A stretch of DNA of 6,643 nucleotides. Source: an uncultured beta proteobacterium. GTDB taxonomy: Bacteria; Pseudomonadota; Gammaproteobacteria; Burkholderiales; Rhodocyclaceae. The notes under the pieces were generated by a model that worked only from the letters and a program-made list of their open reading frames with translations, did not search any database and had not been told where the DNA came from. The translations under genes and the position numbers were made by a program. The stretch's first letter is position 1. The number at the start of each line of letters is the position of its first letter. The stretch lies in contig CAIVZW010000242.1 in assembly GCA_903910495.1 (NCBI GenBank), forward strand, positions 1 to 6,643. Reading direction: 5' to 3'. Shown piece after piece: positions 1-6,643 of this stretch.

Positions 1-151
1 CCGCGCAATTGAACTCGCCGCCGCTGACGTGAATCTGGCATTCAGTGGCTTTGCGGAAGGGTACGATCCCGGTGTCCAGGCGGTGAATGAGGGCGCCGAG
101 AGAGACGAAGTCCAGCGCGCCATTGGCAAGTATGTTCAGTCCGGTGCTCAT
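1..151 (-). CDS. PfkB-family sugar kinase, N-terminal part (probable 2-keto-3-deoxygluconate kinase)
   Basis: The gene runs off the left edge, so only the first 50 codons are seen. The start is the ATG at 151..149, preceded by GAGG about five bases upstream (GAGGAAAAA on the minus strand). The visible protein has a first beta-strand region (NILANGALDFVSLGALIHRL) and then the segment IHVSGGEFNCA. This matches the N-terminal PfkB/ribokinase pattern, in which a G-G-x-x-x-N-x-A motif helps bind the sugar. The spacing between the two resembles KDG kinases, which make 2-keto-3-deoxy-6-phosphogluconate. The divergent neighbours are a sugar-acid dehydratase and a gluconate 5-dehydrogenase-like enzyme, which supports a keto-deoxy sugar-acid substrate. 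The ATP-binding and catalytic Asp regions lie outside the window, so the family is fairly sure but the substrate is inferred. Other PfkB kinases (fructokinase, 5-dehydro-2-deoxygluconokinase) remain possible. Confidence 0.72.
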   Translation of the reverse strand, partial: MSTGLNILANGALDFVSLGALIHRLDTGIVPFRKATECQIHVSGGEFNCA

Positions 152-252
152 TTTTTCCTCGGCTAGTTGGTGATGATGGGTCAATTCCTGGCGCATCCTG
201 TGCGGAAAGCATCCAGGCGAAAGTCTGGCATCAAAGATGGGGCAATGTCAAC

Positions 253-271
253 ACTGTTGTAGTACAGCAGT
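253..271. promoter_or_regulatory. Putative operator 1, GntR/FadR-type palindrome
   Basis: The 19-bp site ACTGTTGTAGTACAGCAGT has dyad symmetry around G262, with 8 of 9 base pairs matching between the arms. Its core is TTGTAGTACAG. FadR-subfamily GntR regulators of sugar-acid catabolism are known, from memory, to bind TTGTA-N-TACAA-like sequences (the galactonate regulator DgoR is the case I recall), which fits the neighbouring genes. No regulator gene is visible in the window, so the identity of the binding protein is inferred. Confidence 0.5.
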
Positions 272-278
272 GAATAAA

Positions 279-289
279 CTGTAGCACAA
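279..289. promoter_or_regulatory. Putative operator 2, paired with operator 1
   Basis: CTGTAGCACAA is a weaker pseudo-palindrome that shares 8 of 11 bases with the core of operator 1 at 257..267. The centres (262 and 284) are 22 bp apart, about two helical turns, so two dimers would sit on the same DNA face. It coincides with the -35 position of the candidate promoter for the dehydratase, so binding here could block RNA polymerase. Confidence 0.42.
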
Positions 290-307
290 TGAATGACGTG
301 CTATGCT
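279..307 (+). promoter_or_regulatory. Candidate extended -10 promoter for the dehydratase operon
   Basis: TGCTATGCT at 299..307 has the form of an extended -10 (TG-N-TATGCT). Seventeen bases upstream is a poor -35, CTGTAG at 279..284, which falls inside putative operator 2. Extended -10 promoters tolerate a weak -35. Initiation near 313..315 would give a leader of roughly 170 nt before the ATG at 483. This is a sequence-only prediction. Confidence 0.38.
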
Positions 308-335
308 ATTGATACGGCACGGTGAAGTATTTACC

Positions 336-393
336 CCGTTCGGGCTGAGCTTGTCGAAGCCCGCCCACCCTTCGACAAGCTCAGGGCGAGCGG
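336..393. repeat. Imperfect inverted repeat of the dispersed TTCGACAAGCTCAG type
   Basis: Two 24-base arms (336..359 and 370..393) pair at 21 of 24 positions around a 10-base loop. The common core is CTGAGCTTGTCGAAG / CTTCGACAAGCTCAG. This core is a familiar intergenic palindromic element in many proteobacterial genomes, and when translated it gives recurrent spurious peptides such as LSLSKP and PSTSSG, both seen in this frame. It lies between the candidate promoter and the dehydratase start, so it would form a large hairpin in the mRNA leader. No T-tract follows it, so it does not look like a classic terminator. Origin and function are unknown. Confidence 0.8.
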
Positions 394-482
394 ACTTCAG
401 ACATTATCGTGCCGGATCAATAGAATCTTTTCCAGATGCCATTTTCCCGGCGCAATCGCGTCAACCTGCAAACGGACCGGAC

Positions 483-2684
483 ATGAACACGCCCTGCACT
501 GCCCAAATCAATGCCGAATTTGCTGACCTGTTCGTCATCGAAAAATCAAATCCATACCGCAAATGCATTCAGGGCCTGGCCAACGAGCCGATTACCGTAC
601 AGGCCCTGCTGGCGCGTGCCGAGGCCTTGCTCAAAAACGAGGCTGATGGCTCCGAACTGGGCGACTACTCACTGCCGGCCATCGTCGAGCGCCTGGCCGC
701 AAACCGCCCGCGCATCTGCATCATCCAGGGCTCGGCGGACCATCCGGCGCACTTGTTCGATCTGGAGCACGCCTTGCGGGCGGCCGCACGTATCTGGCAT
801 AACGGGGGCGTGCCGTTTACCTTTGCTATCCCGGTCATGTGCGACGGTACGGCACAAAGCAACATCGGGCAGTGCTATTCGCTAGTTTCGCGCAACCACA
901 CGGCGATGTCGGTGAATACCAACTTCGAGGGGCACAGCTATCATGCGGCCTACGTGCTGTCCGGTTGCGACAAGGCGCCGACCGGAATCCTCTCCGGTCT
1001 GGCTGCCGCCGACCGGGCACGGCGCGAAACGGAGCGCGGCACGGCGCCGGTGTGGGCCCTGTTCGTGCCGGCACGGGTGATGAAAGGCGGCCGCATCCCG
1101 CAAAGCACACGCCAGAAGCTGCAGGCCATCCAGGAGGCGGCGCGTGCCGCAGGCGATGCGCAACTGGCCGACGATATCGAGGCCAACGGCAGGCACATCC
1201 TGCAATGCTCATCGGATGAAGCCTTCCTTGGACTGCTCAACCGGGCCGTTGAAACTGAATTGATCGAGCGCGCCGCCGCCGATCTCATCCTCAACGAGCT
1301 CGCAGCGGCAACCTGCGACGACCAGGGCGGGATCTGCGCCTTCAACGGCAGCGGAAACTCCTCGCGTACCCTGCTTTCCGCACTCGGCTTTGTCCCGGCC
1401 GAAGCCGAACTGCTCGTTGATGCCGCACCGACGTCCATGGTGGCGCGCAACGTCGATCAATTGTTCCGCCTGATCAACAAGCCCGAATACGCCGTATGTG
1501 ACATGCTGTCGCGCAACTTTGCCAATGCCGTGCGCATGCACAATGCCACCGGCAGTTCAAGCAATCTGATGCTGCACATGCCCGGCGTGATGCGCCATGC
1601 CGGCTTTGACGTTTCCCTGTTCGACTATGAACGAATCCGTGACGCGCACCCGGTTCCCGATGTCTTCGCCCACAGTCTGACCGAGAATCGCGACACCTTC
1701 GTGCTGGCGCAACAGGCCCAGGCCGGACTGCATCATGGCATTACCAGTCTCTACAAGGTGCTCAAGGATCTGGGCGTGCCCATGGACTGGGATGCGCCGA
1801 CCGTTACAGGGAAAACCTGGGGACAGCGCGTGGCCGAAATTGACGTGGCCGTTTCGCCCGCTCTGCCGCAGGAACGCTCGATTATTCGCCTCAAGCCGGT
1901 GCGGCATATTTCCGGGACCGACATCCTGCGCGGCAATTTCTTCACCTCCTGCACGCTCAAGGTCTCAGGCATGTCGACCGGGATCTATGAGCGATTCAAC
2001 GGCCGTGCTTTCCTGGTGCGCTATTACGAAAACGAGGAGGCCTGCAATCTGGAGTTGCGTTCGCACAATCTGCTTGAGGTTCTGTCACGGATGCCCGAAC
2101 TGACGCCGGAACTGCTTGCCGCGTTCCGCATCATCAACGGCGGCCAGGCAGACGACAGTGCAGATGATGCTCTTGCCATGATCAGCAGGGGAACACTGGC
2201 CTTTGCCTTTGTCATCGCCGGGCAGGGCCCTGCGGCATTCGGCATGCCGGAAATGTTCGCTCCCAGCCATAGCCTGCGCCATCACGGCGTGATCGAAAAG
2301 TCATCGCTGCTGATGACCGACGGACGCTATTCCGGCGTCACCATGGGCGCCTGCATCGGCCATACCGTGCCGGAGGCGTTTGCCGGCGGCGGCATCGGTG
2401 CGCTGGCGGACGGCGATTTGCTGTGGGCGCGCCTCACCGAGAAACGTGTCGACCTGCTGGAGCGGGCGGCCTTCCTCGATGGCCGGCTTTCCCCGCTGAA
2501 CAGACCTCCCATTGCCGAGCGCCAGGGCTTGATTGCGGCCCGCCGCGTGCGTATGGAAAAGCGCCAGTTGCAGATCGCCGCCTGCAGCATCATGGATAAC
2601 GTCAGCAACGCCGAGTTCGGCGTGGTGCCGATGGCGGTGCACCGGCGTGCGACAATTCCCTGGCGCGATCAGTCGTTCCTGTGA
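483..2684 (+). CDS. Large divergent IlvD/Edd-family dehydratase, probable sugar-acid (gluconate-type) dehydratase
   Basis: This is a 733-aa member of the IlvD/Edd family, Fe-S and Mg-dependent enzymes that dehydrate dihydroxy or sugar acids to 2-keto-3-deoxy acids. Visible motifs are MCDG (119-122), SGCDK (160-164, cluster Cys162 and metal-site Lys164), GGICAFNGSGN (282-292, Cys285), TGSSSN (356-361, in place of the usual GGSTN), GPAAFGMPEM (582-591) and TDGRYSG (612-618, with the presumed catalytic Ser617), followed by GACIGH and PEA. The usual first cluster Cys (PCN motif) is missing: the matching region reads GSADHPAHL, closer to Edd. At 733 aa it is far longer than the typical 570-655. 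Extra sequence lies between Cys162 and Cys285 and around 515-575. I chose ATG483 because the frame upstream runs through a promoter candidate and a repeat. Only a weak CGGA precedes it. The dehydrogenase follows after 77 bp, probably in one operon. Family is sure; substrate is inferred from neighbours. Confidence 0.85.
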   Translation: MNTPCTAQINAEFADLFVIEKSNPYRKCIQGLANEPITVQALLARAEALLKNEADGSELGDYSLPAIVERLAANRPRICIIQGSADHPAHLFDLEHALRAAARIWHNGGVPFTFAIPVMCDGTAQSNIGQCYSLVSRNHTAMSVNTNFEGHSYHAAYVLSGCDKAPTGILSGLAAADRARRETERGTAPVWALFVPARVMKGGRIPQSTRQKLQAIQEAARAAGDAQLADDIEANGRHILQCSSDEAFLGLLNRAVETELIERAAADLILNELAAATCDDQGGICAFNGSGNSSRTLLSALGFVPAEAELLVDAAPTSMVARNVDQLFRLINKPEYAVCDMLSRNFANAVRMHNATGSSSNLMLHMPGVMRHAGFDVSLFDYERIRDAHPVPDVFAHSLTENRDTFVLAQQAQAGLHHGITSLYKVLKDLGVPMDWDAPTVTGKTWGQRVAEIDVAVSPALPQERSIIRLKPVRHISGTDILRGNFFTSCTLKVSGMSTGIYERFNGRAFLVRYYENEEACNLELRSHNLLEVLSRMPELTPELLAAFRIINGGQADDSADDALAMISRGTLAFAFVIAGQGPAAFGMPEMFAPSHSLRHHGVIEKSSLLMTDGRYSGVTMGACIGHTVPEAFAGGGIGALADGDLLWARLTEKRVDLLERAAFLDGRLSPLNRPPIAERQGLIAARRVRMEKRQLQIAACSIMDNVSNAEFGVVPMAVHRRATIPWRDQSFL

Positions 2685-2761
2685 TTGACCAGACAGGGCG
2701 CGTGCACAGCCACGCTTGTCAGTACTGCCCCGGCAAATTAAAACGATAAGGAGATCATGAA

Positions 2762-3529
2762 ATGTCTGCACTGTTTGACCTGAGCGGCCGTACCGCACTG
2801 ATTACCGGCTCGGTCCGCGGCATCGGTTACGCCATGGCTGAGGGACTTGCCGCCGAGGGCGCCAGCGTCATCGTCAATAGCCGCCGACAAGAGGCCGTCG
2901 ATGAGGCGGTGTTGCGCCTTCAGGCCAAGGGGTTTCAAGCGCGCGGCATGGCTTTCGACGTGTCCGATGAAGCCTCGGTGAGGGCGGCGTTCATCGAACT
3001 GGACCAGGCCGGAGTCGAGGTCGACATCCTGATCAACAATGCCGGCATTCAGTTCCGCAAACCGATGGTCGAACTGGAGCTTAAAGACTGGCAACGGGTG
3101 ATCGATACCAACCTTACCAGCGCCTTCATCGTCGGCAAGGAAGCCGCCAGGCGAATGATTGCGCGTGGCCGGGGTGGAAAAATCATCAATATCGGGTCGC
3201 TCACCTGCGAAGCGGGTCGTGCCACGGTCGCCCCGTATACCGCCGCCAAGGGTGGCATCAAGATGCTCTCGCGCGCCATGGCTGCAGAGTGGGCTCAATT
3301 CAACATTCAGGCCAACTCGATCGGGCCGGGTTACATCCTGACCGAAATGAATGCCTCCCTGATCGAAAACGCCCAGTTCGATGCCTGGGTGAAGAGCAGC
3401 AATCCCGCACAGCGCTGGGGCAAGCCGGAAGAGTTGATCGGTACGGCGGTCTATCTGGCATCGGCGGCGTCGAGTTACGTCAATGGCCAGATCATCTATG
3501 TCGATGGCGGATGGTTGTCGGTGCTGTAG
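2762..3529 (+). CDS. Short-chain dehydrogenase/reductase, gluconate 5-dehydrogenase (IdnO)-like
   Basis: This is a 255-aa classical SDR, a normal length for the family. It has the cofactor motif TGSVRGIG (15-22), NNAG (92-95), and the catalytic set Asn117, Ser146, Tyr159 and Lys163 (YTAAK). The C-terminal block RWGKPEELIGTAVYLAS and NGQIIYVDGG are standard. Arg41 and Arg42 after the second beta-strand favour NADP(H). The overall pattern (LFDLSGRTALITGS at the start, NNAGIQFRKP, GRATVAPYTAAKGGIKMLSR) closely follows gluconate 5-dehydrogenases, which interconvert 5-keto-D-gluconate and D-gluconate in the cytosol. A related ketodeoxy or uronate reductase such as KduD is the main alternative. AAGGAG at 2748..2753 lies eight bases before ATG2762. 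An ATG at 2757 opens only an eight-codon frame. It follows the dehydratase by 77 bp and is probably cotranscribed with it. Confidence 0.88.
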   Translation: MSALFDLSGRTALITGSVRGIGYAMAEGLAAEGASVIVNSRRQEAVDEAVLRLQAKGFQARGMAFDVSDEASVRAAFIELDQAGVEVDILINNAGIQFRKPMVELELKDWQRVIDTNLTSAFIVGKEAARRMIARGRGGKIINIGSLTCEAGRATVAPYTAAKGGIKMLSRAMAAEWAQFNIQANSIGPGYILTEMNASLIENAQFDAWVKSSNPAQRWGKPEELIGTAVYLASAASSYVNGQIIYVDGGWLSVL

Positions 3530-3714
3530 CCTGAAATGGCTTGAACCCATATTGTCTATCAGGCGAAATACCATGAGGAATTGAAGAGCCCAGAGAAGCC
3601 TTGCTGGACGTATTTCGCGGGCTGCCGGAATTCAGGAACGGTAATATCTATGCCAAAGACAAGCCCGGCCTGGGTGCGGATTTCAATGAAGTCGAAGCCT
3701 TGAAATCAGCCCGC
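3530..3714. other. Convergent intergenic gap between dehydrogenase and proB
   Basis: The dehydrogenase (plus) and proB (minus) converge here with 185 bp between their stops. I find no hairpin with a T-tract for either transcript, so intrinsic termination is not evident. The gap is mostly occupied by the enolase-superfamily relic (3577..3711). Just after the dehydrogenase stop another frame reads LKWLEPI (3531..3551), vaguely reminiscent of the C-terminal WLEP segment of some family members, but this is too short to rely on. This point is also the junction between the housekeeping run and the catabolic locus. Confidence 0.6.
3577..3711 (+). pseudogene. C-terminal relic of an enolase-superfamily (mandelate racemase / sugar-acid dehydratase) gene
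   Basis: Between the dehydrogenase stop and the convergent proB, one plus-strand frame reads GIEEPREALLDVF, then LPEFRNGNIYAKDKPGLG (codons to 3675), then ADFNEVEALK. The run [E-x-R-x-G-x-(I/L)-Y-x-x-D-(K/R)-PGLG-x-(D/E)-(F/L)-(N/D)-E] is the signature C-terminal tail of mandelate racemase/muconate lactonizing enzyme family proteins, which include galactonate, mannonate and gluconate dehydratases. A TGA at 3574..3576 precedes it, no start or barrel domain is present, and the frame runs without a stop into the antisense of proB, so this is a gene fragment, not a working gene. I infer that a second sugar-acid dehydratase once stood beside this locus and was deleted. The call rests on about 35 residues. 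Confidence 0.6.
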
Positions 3715-4833
3715 TCAGCAGAGAATGAGATTGTCGCGGTGAATCATTTCCGGCTCGTCGATGTAGCCGAGAATGCCTTCAATGTCCGAACTGGCGCGGC
3801 GGGCGATGCGGCGGGAGTCGCTGCTCCCGTAATTGGACAGGCCGCGGGCAATCTCGACCCCCTCCGGTGAGAGGCAGGCTACGGCCGTGCCGCGTTCGAA
3901 TTCGCCCTGAACTTCGATGACGCCGATGGGCAGCAGGCTTTTGCCTTCGCCGAGCGCCTTGACCGCACCGGCATCGAGAATCAGTTTGCCGCCAAGTTGC
4001 AGATGGTCGGCCAGCCATTGCTTGCGGGCGGTGAGTGGCGGTGTTTGCGAGACAAGCAAGGTGCCGACTGATTCGCCACGCGCCAGGCGCGGCATGATAT
4101 CGTTTTCGCGGCCGTTGGCGATGACGGTGTGCGCGCCGCTGCTGGCCGCACGTTTGGCGGCGATGACCTTGGTGATCATGCCGCCTTTGCCGTATTGCGA
4201 ACCCGCACCGCCGGCCATGGCTTCAAGTGCCGGGTCACCGGCACGGGCTTCGGAGATCAGCGTGGCGCTGGCATCCTTGCGCGGATCGGCGGTGAACAGC
4301 CCTTGTTGATCGGTGAGGATGATCAGGCAATCGGCGTCGACGAGATTGGCGACCAGTGCGCCGAGCGTGTCGTTGTCGCCGAACTTGATTTCGTCGGTGA
4401 TCACCGTGTCGTTCTCGTTGATGATCGGTACCACGCCGAGTTCAAGCAGCGTCGTCAGCGTCGAACGGGCATTCAGGTAACGCTTGCGGTCGGCGAGGTC
4501 GTCGTGGGTGAGCAGAATTTGCGCGGTATGCAATCCGTGGCTGGCGAAGGCGCTTTCATAGACTTGCACCAGCCCCATCTGACCGACGGCGGCGCAGGCT
4601 TGCAGTTCATGCACGGCGTTCGGGCGTTTGCTCCAGCCCAGGCGTTGCATGCCGCAGGCGATGGCGCCGGAGGAGACGAGCACCACCTCCCGCTTGCTCT
4701 GCCGCAACTGGGCAATTTGCCGTGCCCATTCGCTGATCGCGGCCAGATCAAGGCCTTCGCCGTTATTGGTGACAAGAGCGGAGCCGACCTTGATGACAAG
4801 TCGTTTCGCGTCGGCAATTCGGGTCGTGGCCAT
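3715..4833 (-). CDS. proB: Glutamate 5-kinase
   Basis: ProB phosphorylates L-glutamate with ATP to gamma-glutamyl phosphate, the first and usually proline-inhibited step of proline synthesis in the cytosol. The 372-aa length is normal. The amino-acid kinase domain spans about residues 8-260, with VIKVGSAL (13-20), VSSGAI (53-58), NENDTV (139-144), FGDND (151-155), LTDQQGLF (173-180) and GKGGM (215-219). A PUA domain follows from about 280 to 360 ([19 protein letters not shown]), as in most bacterial ProB proteins. The ATG at 4833 is only two bases past the obgE stop, with a weak AAAGAA as the only ribosome-site candidate, so translation is probably coupled to obgE. The obgE-proB order is typical of betaproteobacteria. 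No proA is visible. Confidence 0.97.
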   Translation of the reverse strand: MATTRIADAKRLVIKVGSALVTNNGEGLDLAAISEWARQIAQLRQSKREVVLVSSGAIACGMQRLGWSKRPNAVHELQACAAVGQMGLVQVYESAFASHGLHTAQILLTHDDLADRKRYLNARSTLTTLLELGVVPIINENDTVITDEIKFGDNDTLGALVANLVDADCLIILTDQQGLFTADPRKDASATLISEARAGDPALEAMAGGAGSQYGKGGMITKVIAAKRAASSGAHTVIANGRENDIMPRLARGESVGTLLVSQTPPLTARKQWLADHLQLGGKLILDAGAVKALGEGKSLLPIGVIEVQGEFERGTAVACLSPEGVEIARGLSNYGSSDSRRIARRASSDIEGILGYIDEPEMIHRDNLILC

Positions 4834-4835
4834 GG

Positions 4836-5927
<1,092 letters not shown>

Positions 5928-5961
5928 TCAATCTCTTTCGCTGTTACGGCGTCGTACAAAT

Positions 5962-5994
5962 AAAAAAGCCCTACCGCAAGGATAGGGCTTTTTT
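5962..5994. terminator. Bidirectional-looking intrinsic terminator after rpmA
   Basis: A perfect 12-bp inverted repeat, AAAAAAGCCCTA (5962..5973) and TAGGGCTTTTTT (5983..5994), flanks a 9-base loop, CCGCAAGGA. Inside the loop CC can pair with GG (bulging one A) and close a GCAA tetraloop of the stable GNRA class. On the minus strand the stem is followed by a run of six T, which fits termination after the rplU-rpmA transcript, whose last stop is 34 bp upstream. The symmetry also gives a T-tract on the plus strand. Confidence 0.9.
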
Positions 5995-6027
5995 GCCGCT
6001 GCAGCGGTAGACCGTCGAAACCGTATT

Positions 6028-6288
6028 TCAGGCTGCGGGAACGATGCTGACCGTACGCCGGCGTTTTTCGCCCTTGATCGCGAACAGAACGTGGCCTTCA
6101 ACCAGCGCGAACAAGGTGTGATCCTTGCCTACGCCGACATTGACGCCCGGATGGAACTCGGTGCCGCGCTGGCGAACTATGATGTTGCCGGCGAGAACCA
6201 GTTGCCCGCCGTAACGCTTCACGCCAAGACGTTGCGATTCCGAATCGCGGCCATTACGGGAACTGCCGCCTGCTTTTTTGTGTGCCAT
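6028..6288 (-). CDS. rpmA: 50S ribosomal protein L27
   Basis: L27 is a small basic protein of the large subunit whose N-terminal tail reaches towards the peptidyl-transferase centre. The 86-aa product begins [16 protein letters not shown], the highly conserved family start, and continues with [18 protein letters not shown] and [10 protein letters not shown]. There is no cleavable N-terminal extension of the Firmicutes type. AAGGA lies nine bases before the ATG at 6288. It is 29 bp downstream of rplU and surely cotranscribed with it, ending before the strong terminator at 5962..5994. Confidence 0.98.
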   Translation of the reverse strand: MAHKKAGGSSRNGRDSESQRLGVKRYGGQLVLAGNIIVRQRGTEFHPGVNVGVGKDHTLFALVEGHVLFAIKGEKRRRTVSIVPAA

Positions 6289-6317
6289 GAGTTAGTTTCC
6301 TTTCTTTAGGCCGACAA

Positions 6318-6629
6318 TCAGGCTGAAATTCCGTCAATGCGGATTTCGGTGTAGTTTTGACGGTGGCCCTGATGTTTCTGATAATGCTTGCGACGACGCA
6401 TCTTGAAAATTATGACCTTGTCGTGACGGCCTTGCGAAAGCACAGTTGCCTTGACCGAAGCGCCGGTGACGAGAGGAGTGCCGATGGTTACGGACTCGCC
6501 TTCGCCAACCATGAGAATCTGGTCGATGGTGATTTCTGCGCCAACTTCTGCCGGTATCTGTTCTATTTTCAATTTTTCGCCGTCGACAACGCGATACTGC
6601 TTGCCTCCGGTTTTTATGACCGCGTACAT
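6318..6629 (-). CDS. rplU: 50S ribosomal protein L21
   Basis: L21 binds 23S rRNA in the large subunit. The 103-aa product starts [14 protein letters not shown] and ends with the basic rRNA-binding signature [21 protein letters not shown], broken here by nothing unusual. I place the start at the ATG at 6629 because GGAG (minus strand of 6636..6639) sits six bases upstream. An in-frame TTG at 6641 would add four residues but would absorb that ribosome site. The length is standard. The promoter is beyond the right edge. Confidence 0.98.
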   Translation of the reverse strand: MYAVIKTGGKQYRVVDGEKLKIEQIPAEVGAEITIDQILMVGEGESVTIGTPLVTGASVKATVLSQGRHDKVIIFKMRRRKHYQKHQGHRQNYTEIRIDGISA

Positions 6630-6643
6630 GTTGGACTCCAAAG

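Larger units (their letters stand above)
152..482. promoter_or_regulatory. Divergent intergenic control region between kinase and dehydratase
   Basis: This 331-bp region separates two divergently transcribed genes and must hold the promoters for both. In order it contains: the kinase ribosome site next to 151; a TTGACA hexamer on the minus strand (251..246), a possible kinase -35 with only a weak -10 (CAGACT, 18-bp spacer); a pair of palindromic sites (253..289); a candidate extended -10 promoter reading right (279..307); a dispersed inverted repeat (336..393); and about 90 bp of leader without an evident signal. An open frame runs through 303..482 in phase with the dehydratase, but its ATG lies inside the candidate -10 and much of it is encoded by the repeat, so I treat it as non-coding. 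Confidence 0.7.

Noticed and set aside
223..251. Strong minus-strand promoter for the kinase based on the TTGACA at 251..246
   Set aside because: The -35 is perfect, but the best -10 (CAGACT at an 18-bp spacer) matches only three of six bases, so I mention it within the control region and do not list it as a separate promoter.
303..482. In-frame 60-codon N-terminal extension of the dehydratase starting at ATG303
   Set aside because: The ATG lies within a candidate -10 element, about a third of the extension is encoded by the palindromic repeat, its composition does not resemble the family, and there is no ribosome site. ATG483 is the better start.
2700..2715. Short inverted repeat GCGTG/CACGC in the gap between dehydratase and dehydrogenase
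   Set aside because: A five-base stem without a T-tract is expected by chance in GC-rich DNA and does not make a terminator or convincing operator.
2738..3574. Minus-strand open frame (278 codons) opposite the dehydrogenase
   Set aside because: It covers an SDR gene whose every motif is intact. The antisense product is rich in His, Arg and Asp with no family signature, which is typical of antisense shadows in GC-rich genes.
3601..3870. Intact small gene of 89 codons starting at TTG3601
   Set aside because: Only its first part (to about 3711) resembles a protein family, as a C-terminal tail. The rest is antisense to proB and there is no ribosome site, so I call it a gene relic.

Overview
The window looks like the chromosome of a GC-rich betaproteobacterium. 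A Rhodocyclales- or Nitrosomonadales-like organism is my best guess, based on gene order and protein style rather than a database match. The right-hand part, on the minus strand, is a conserved housekeeping run: rplU (L21), rpmA (L27), a strong hairpin terminator, obgE (ribosome-assembly GTPase) and proB (glutamate 5-kinase).

The left-hand part is an accessory sugar-acid catabolism locus. At the left edge is the first 50 codons of a PfkB-family sugar kinase on the minus strand, resembling 2-keto-3-deoxygluconate (KDG) kinase. It is transcribed divergently from two plus-strand genes: a large, divergent IlvD/Edd-family dehydratase (733 aa from the start at 483) and a gluconate 5-dehydrogenase-like short-chain dehydrogenase (255 aa). 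Together they suggest 5-ketogluconate <-> gluconate (or a related pair), then dehydration to a 2-keto-3-deoxy sugar acid, then phosphorylation: a semi-phosphorylative Entner-Doudoroff-type route. The substrate is an inference.

The 331-bp divergent intergenic region (152..482) holds two similar pseudo-palindromes, TTGTAGTACAG and CTGTAGCACAA, with centres 22 bp apart. They have the form of GntR/FadR-type operators, and the second overlaps the -35 position of a candidate extended -10 promoter. Downstream, in the presumed 5' leader of the dehydratase, lies a 58-bp imperfect inverted repeat of the dispersed TTCGACAAGCTCAG type. It accounts for much of the misleading in-frame extension upstream of the dehydratase start.

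Between the dehydrogenase and proB, which converge, is a 185-bp gap. It contains what looks like the orphaned C-terminal tail of an enolase-superfamily (mandelate racemase/sugar-acid dehydratase) protein, with a stop upstream and no body. This suggests a second, unrelated sugar-acid dehydratase gene once stood here and was mostly deleted. I see no RNA genes, CRISPR arrays or insertion sequences. The most notable items are the unusual dehydratase, the operator pair and the enolase-superfamily relic.
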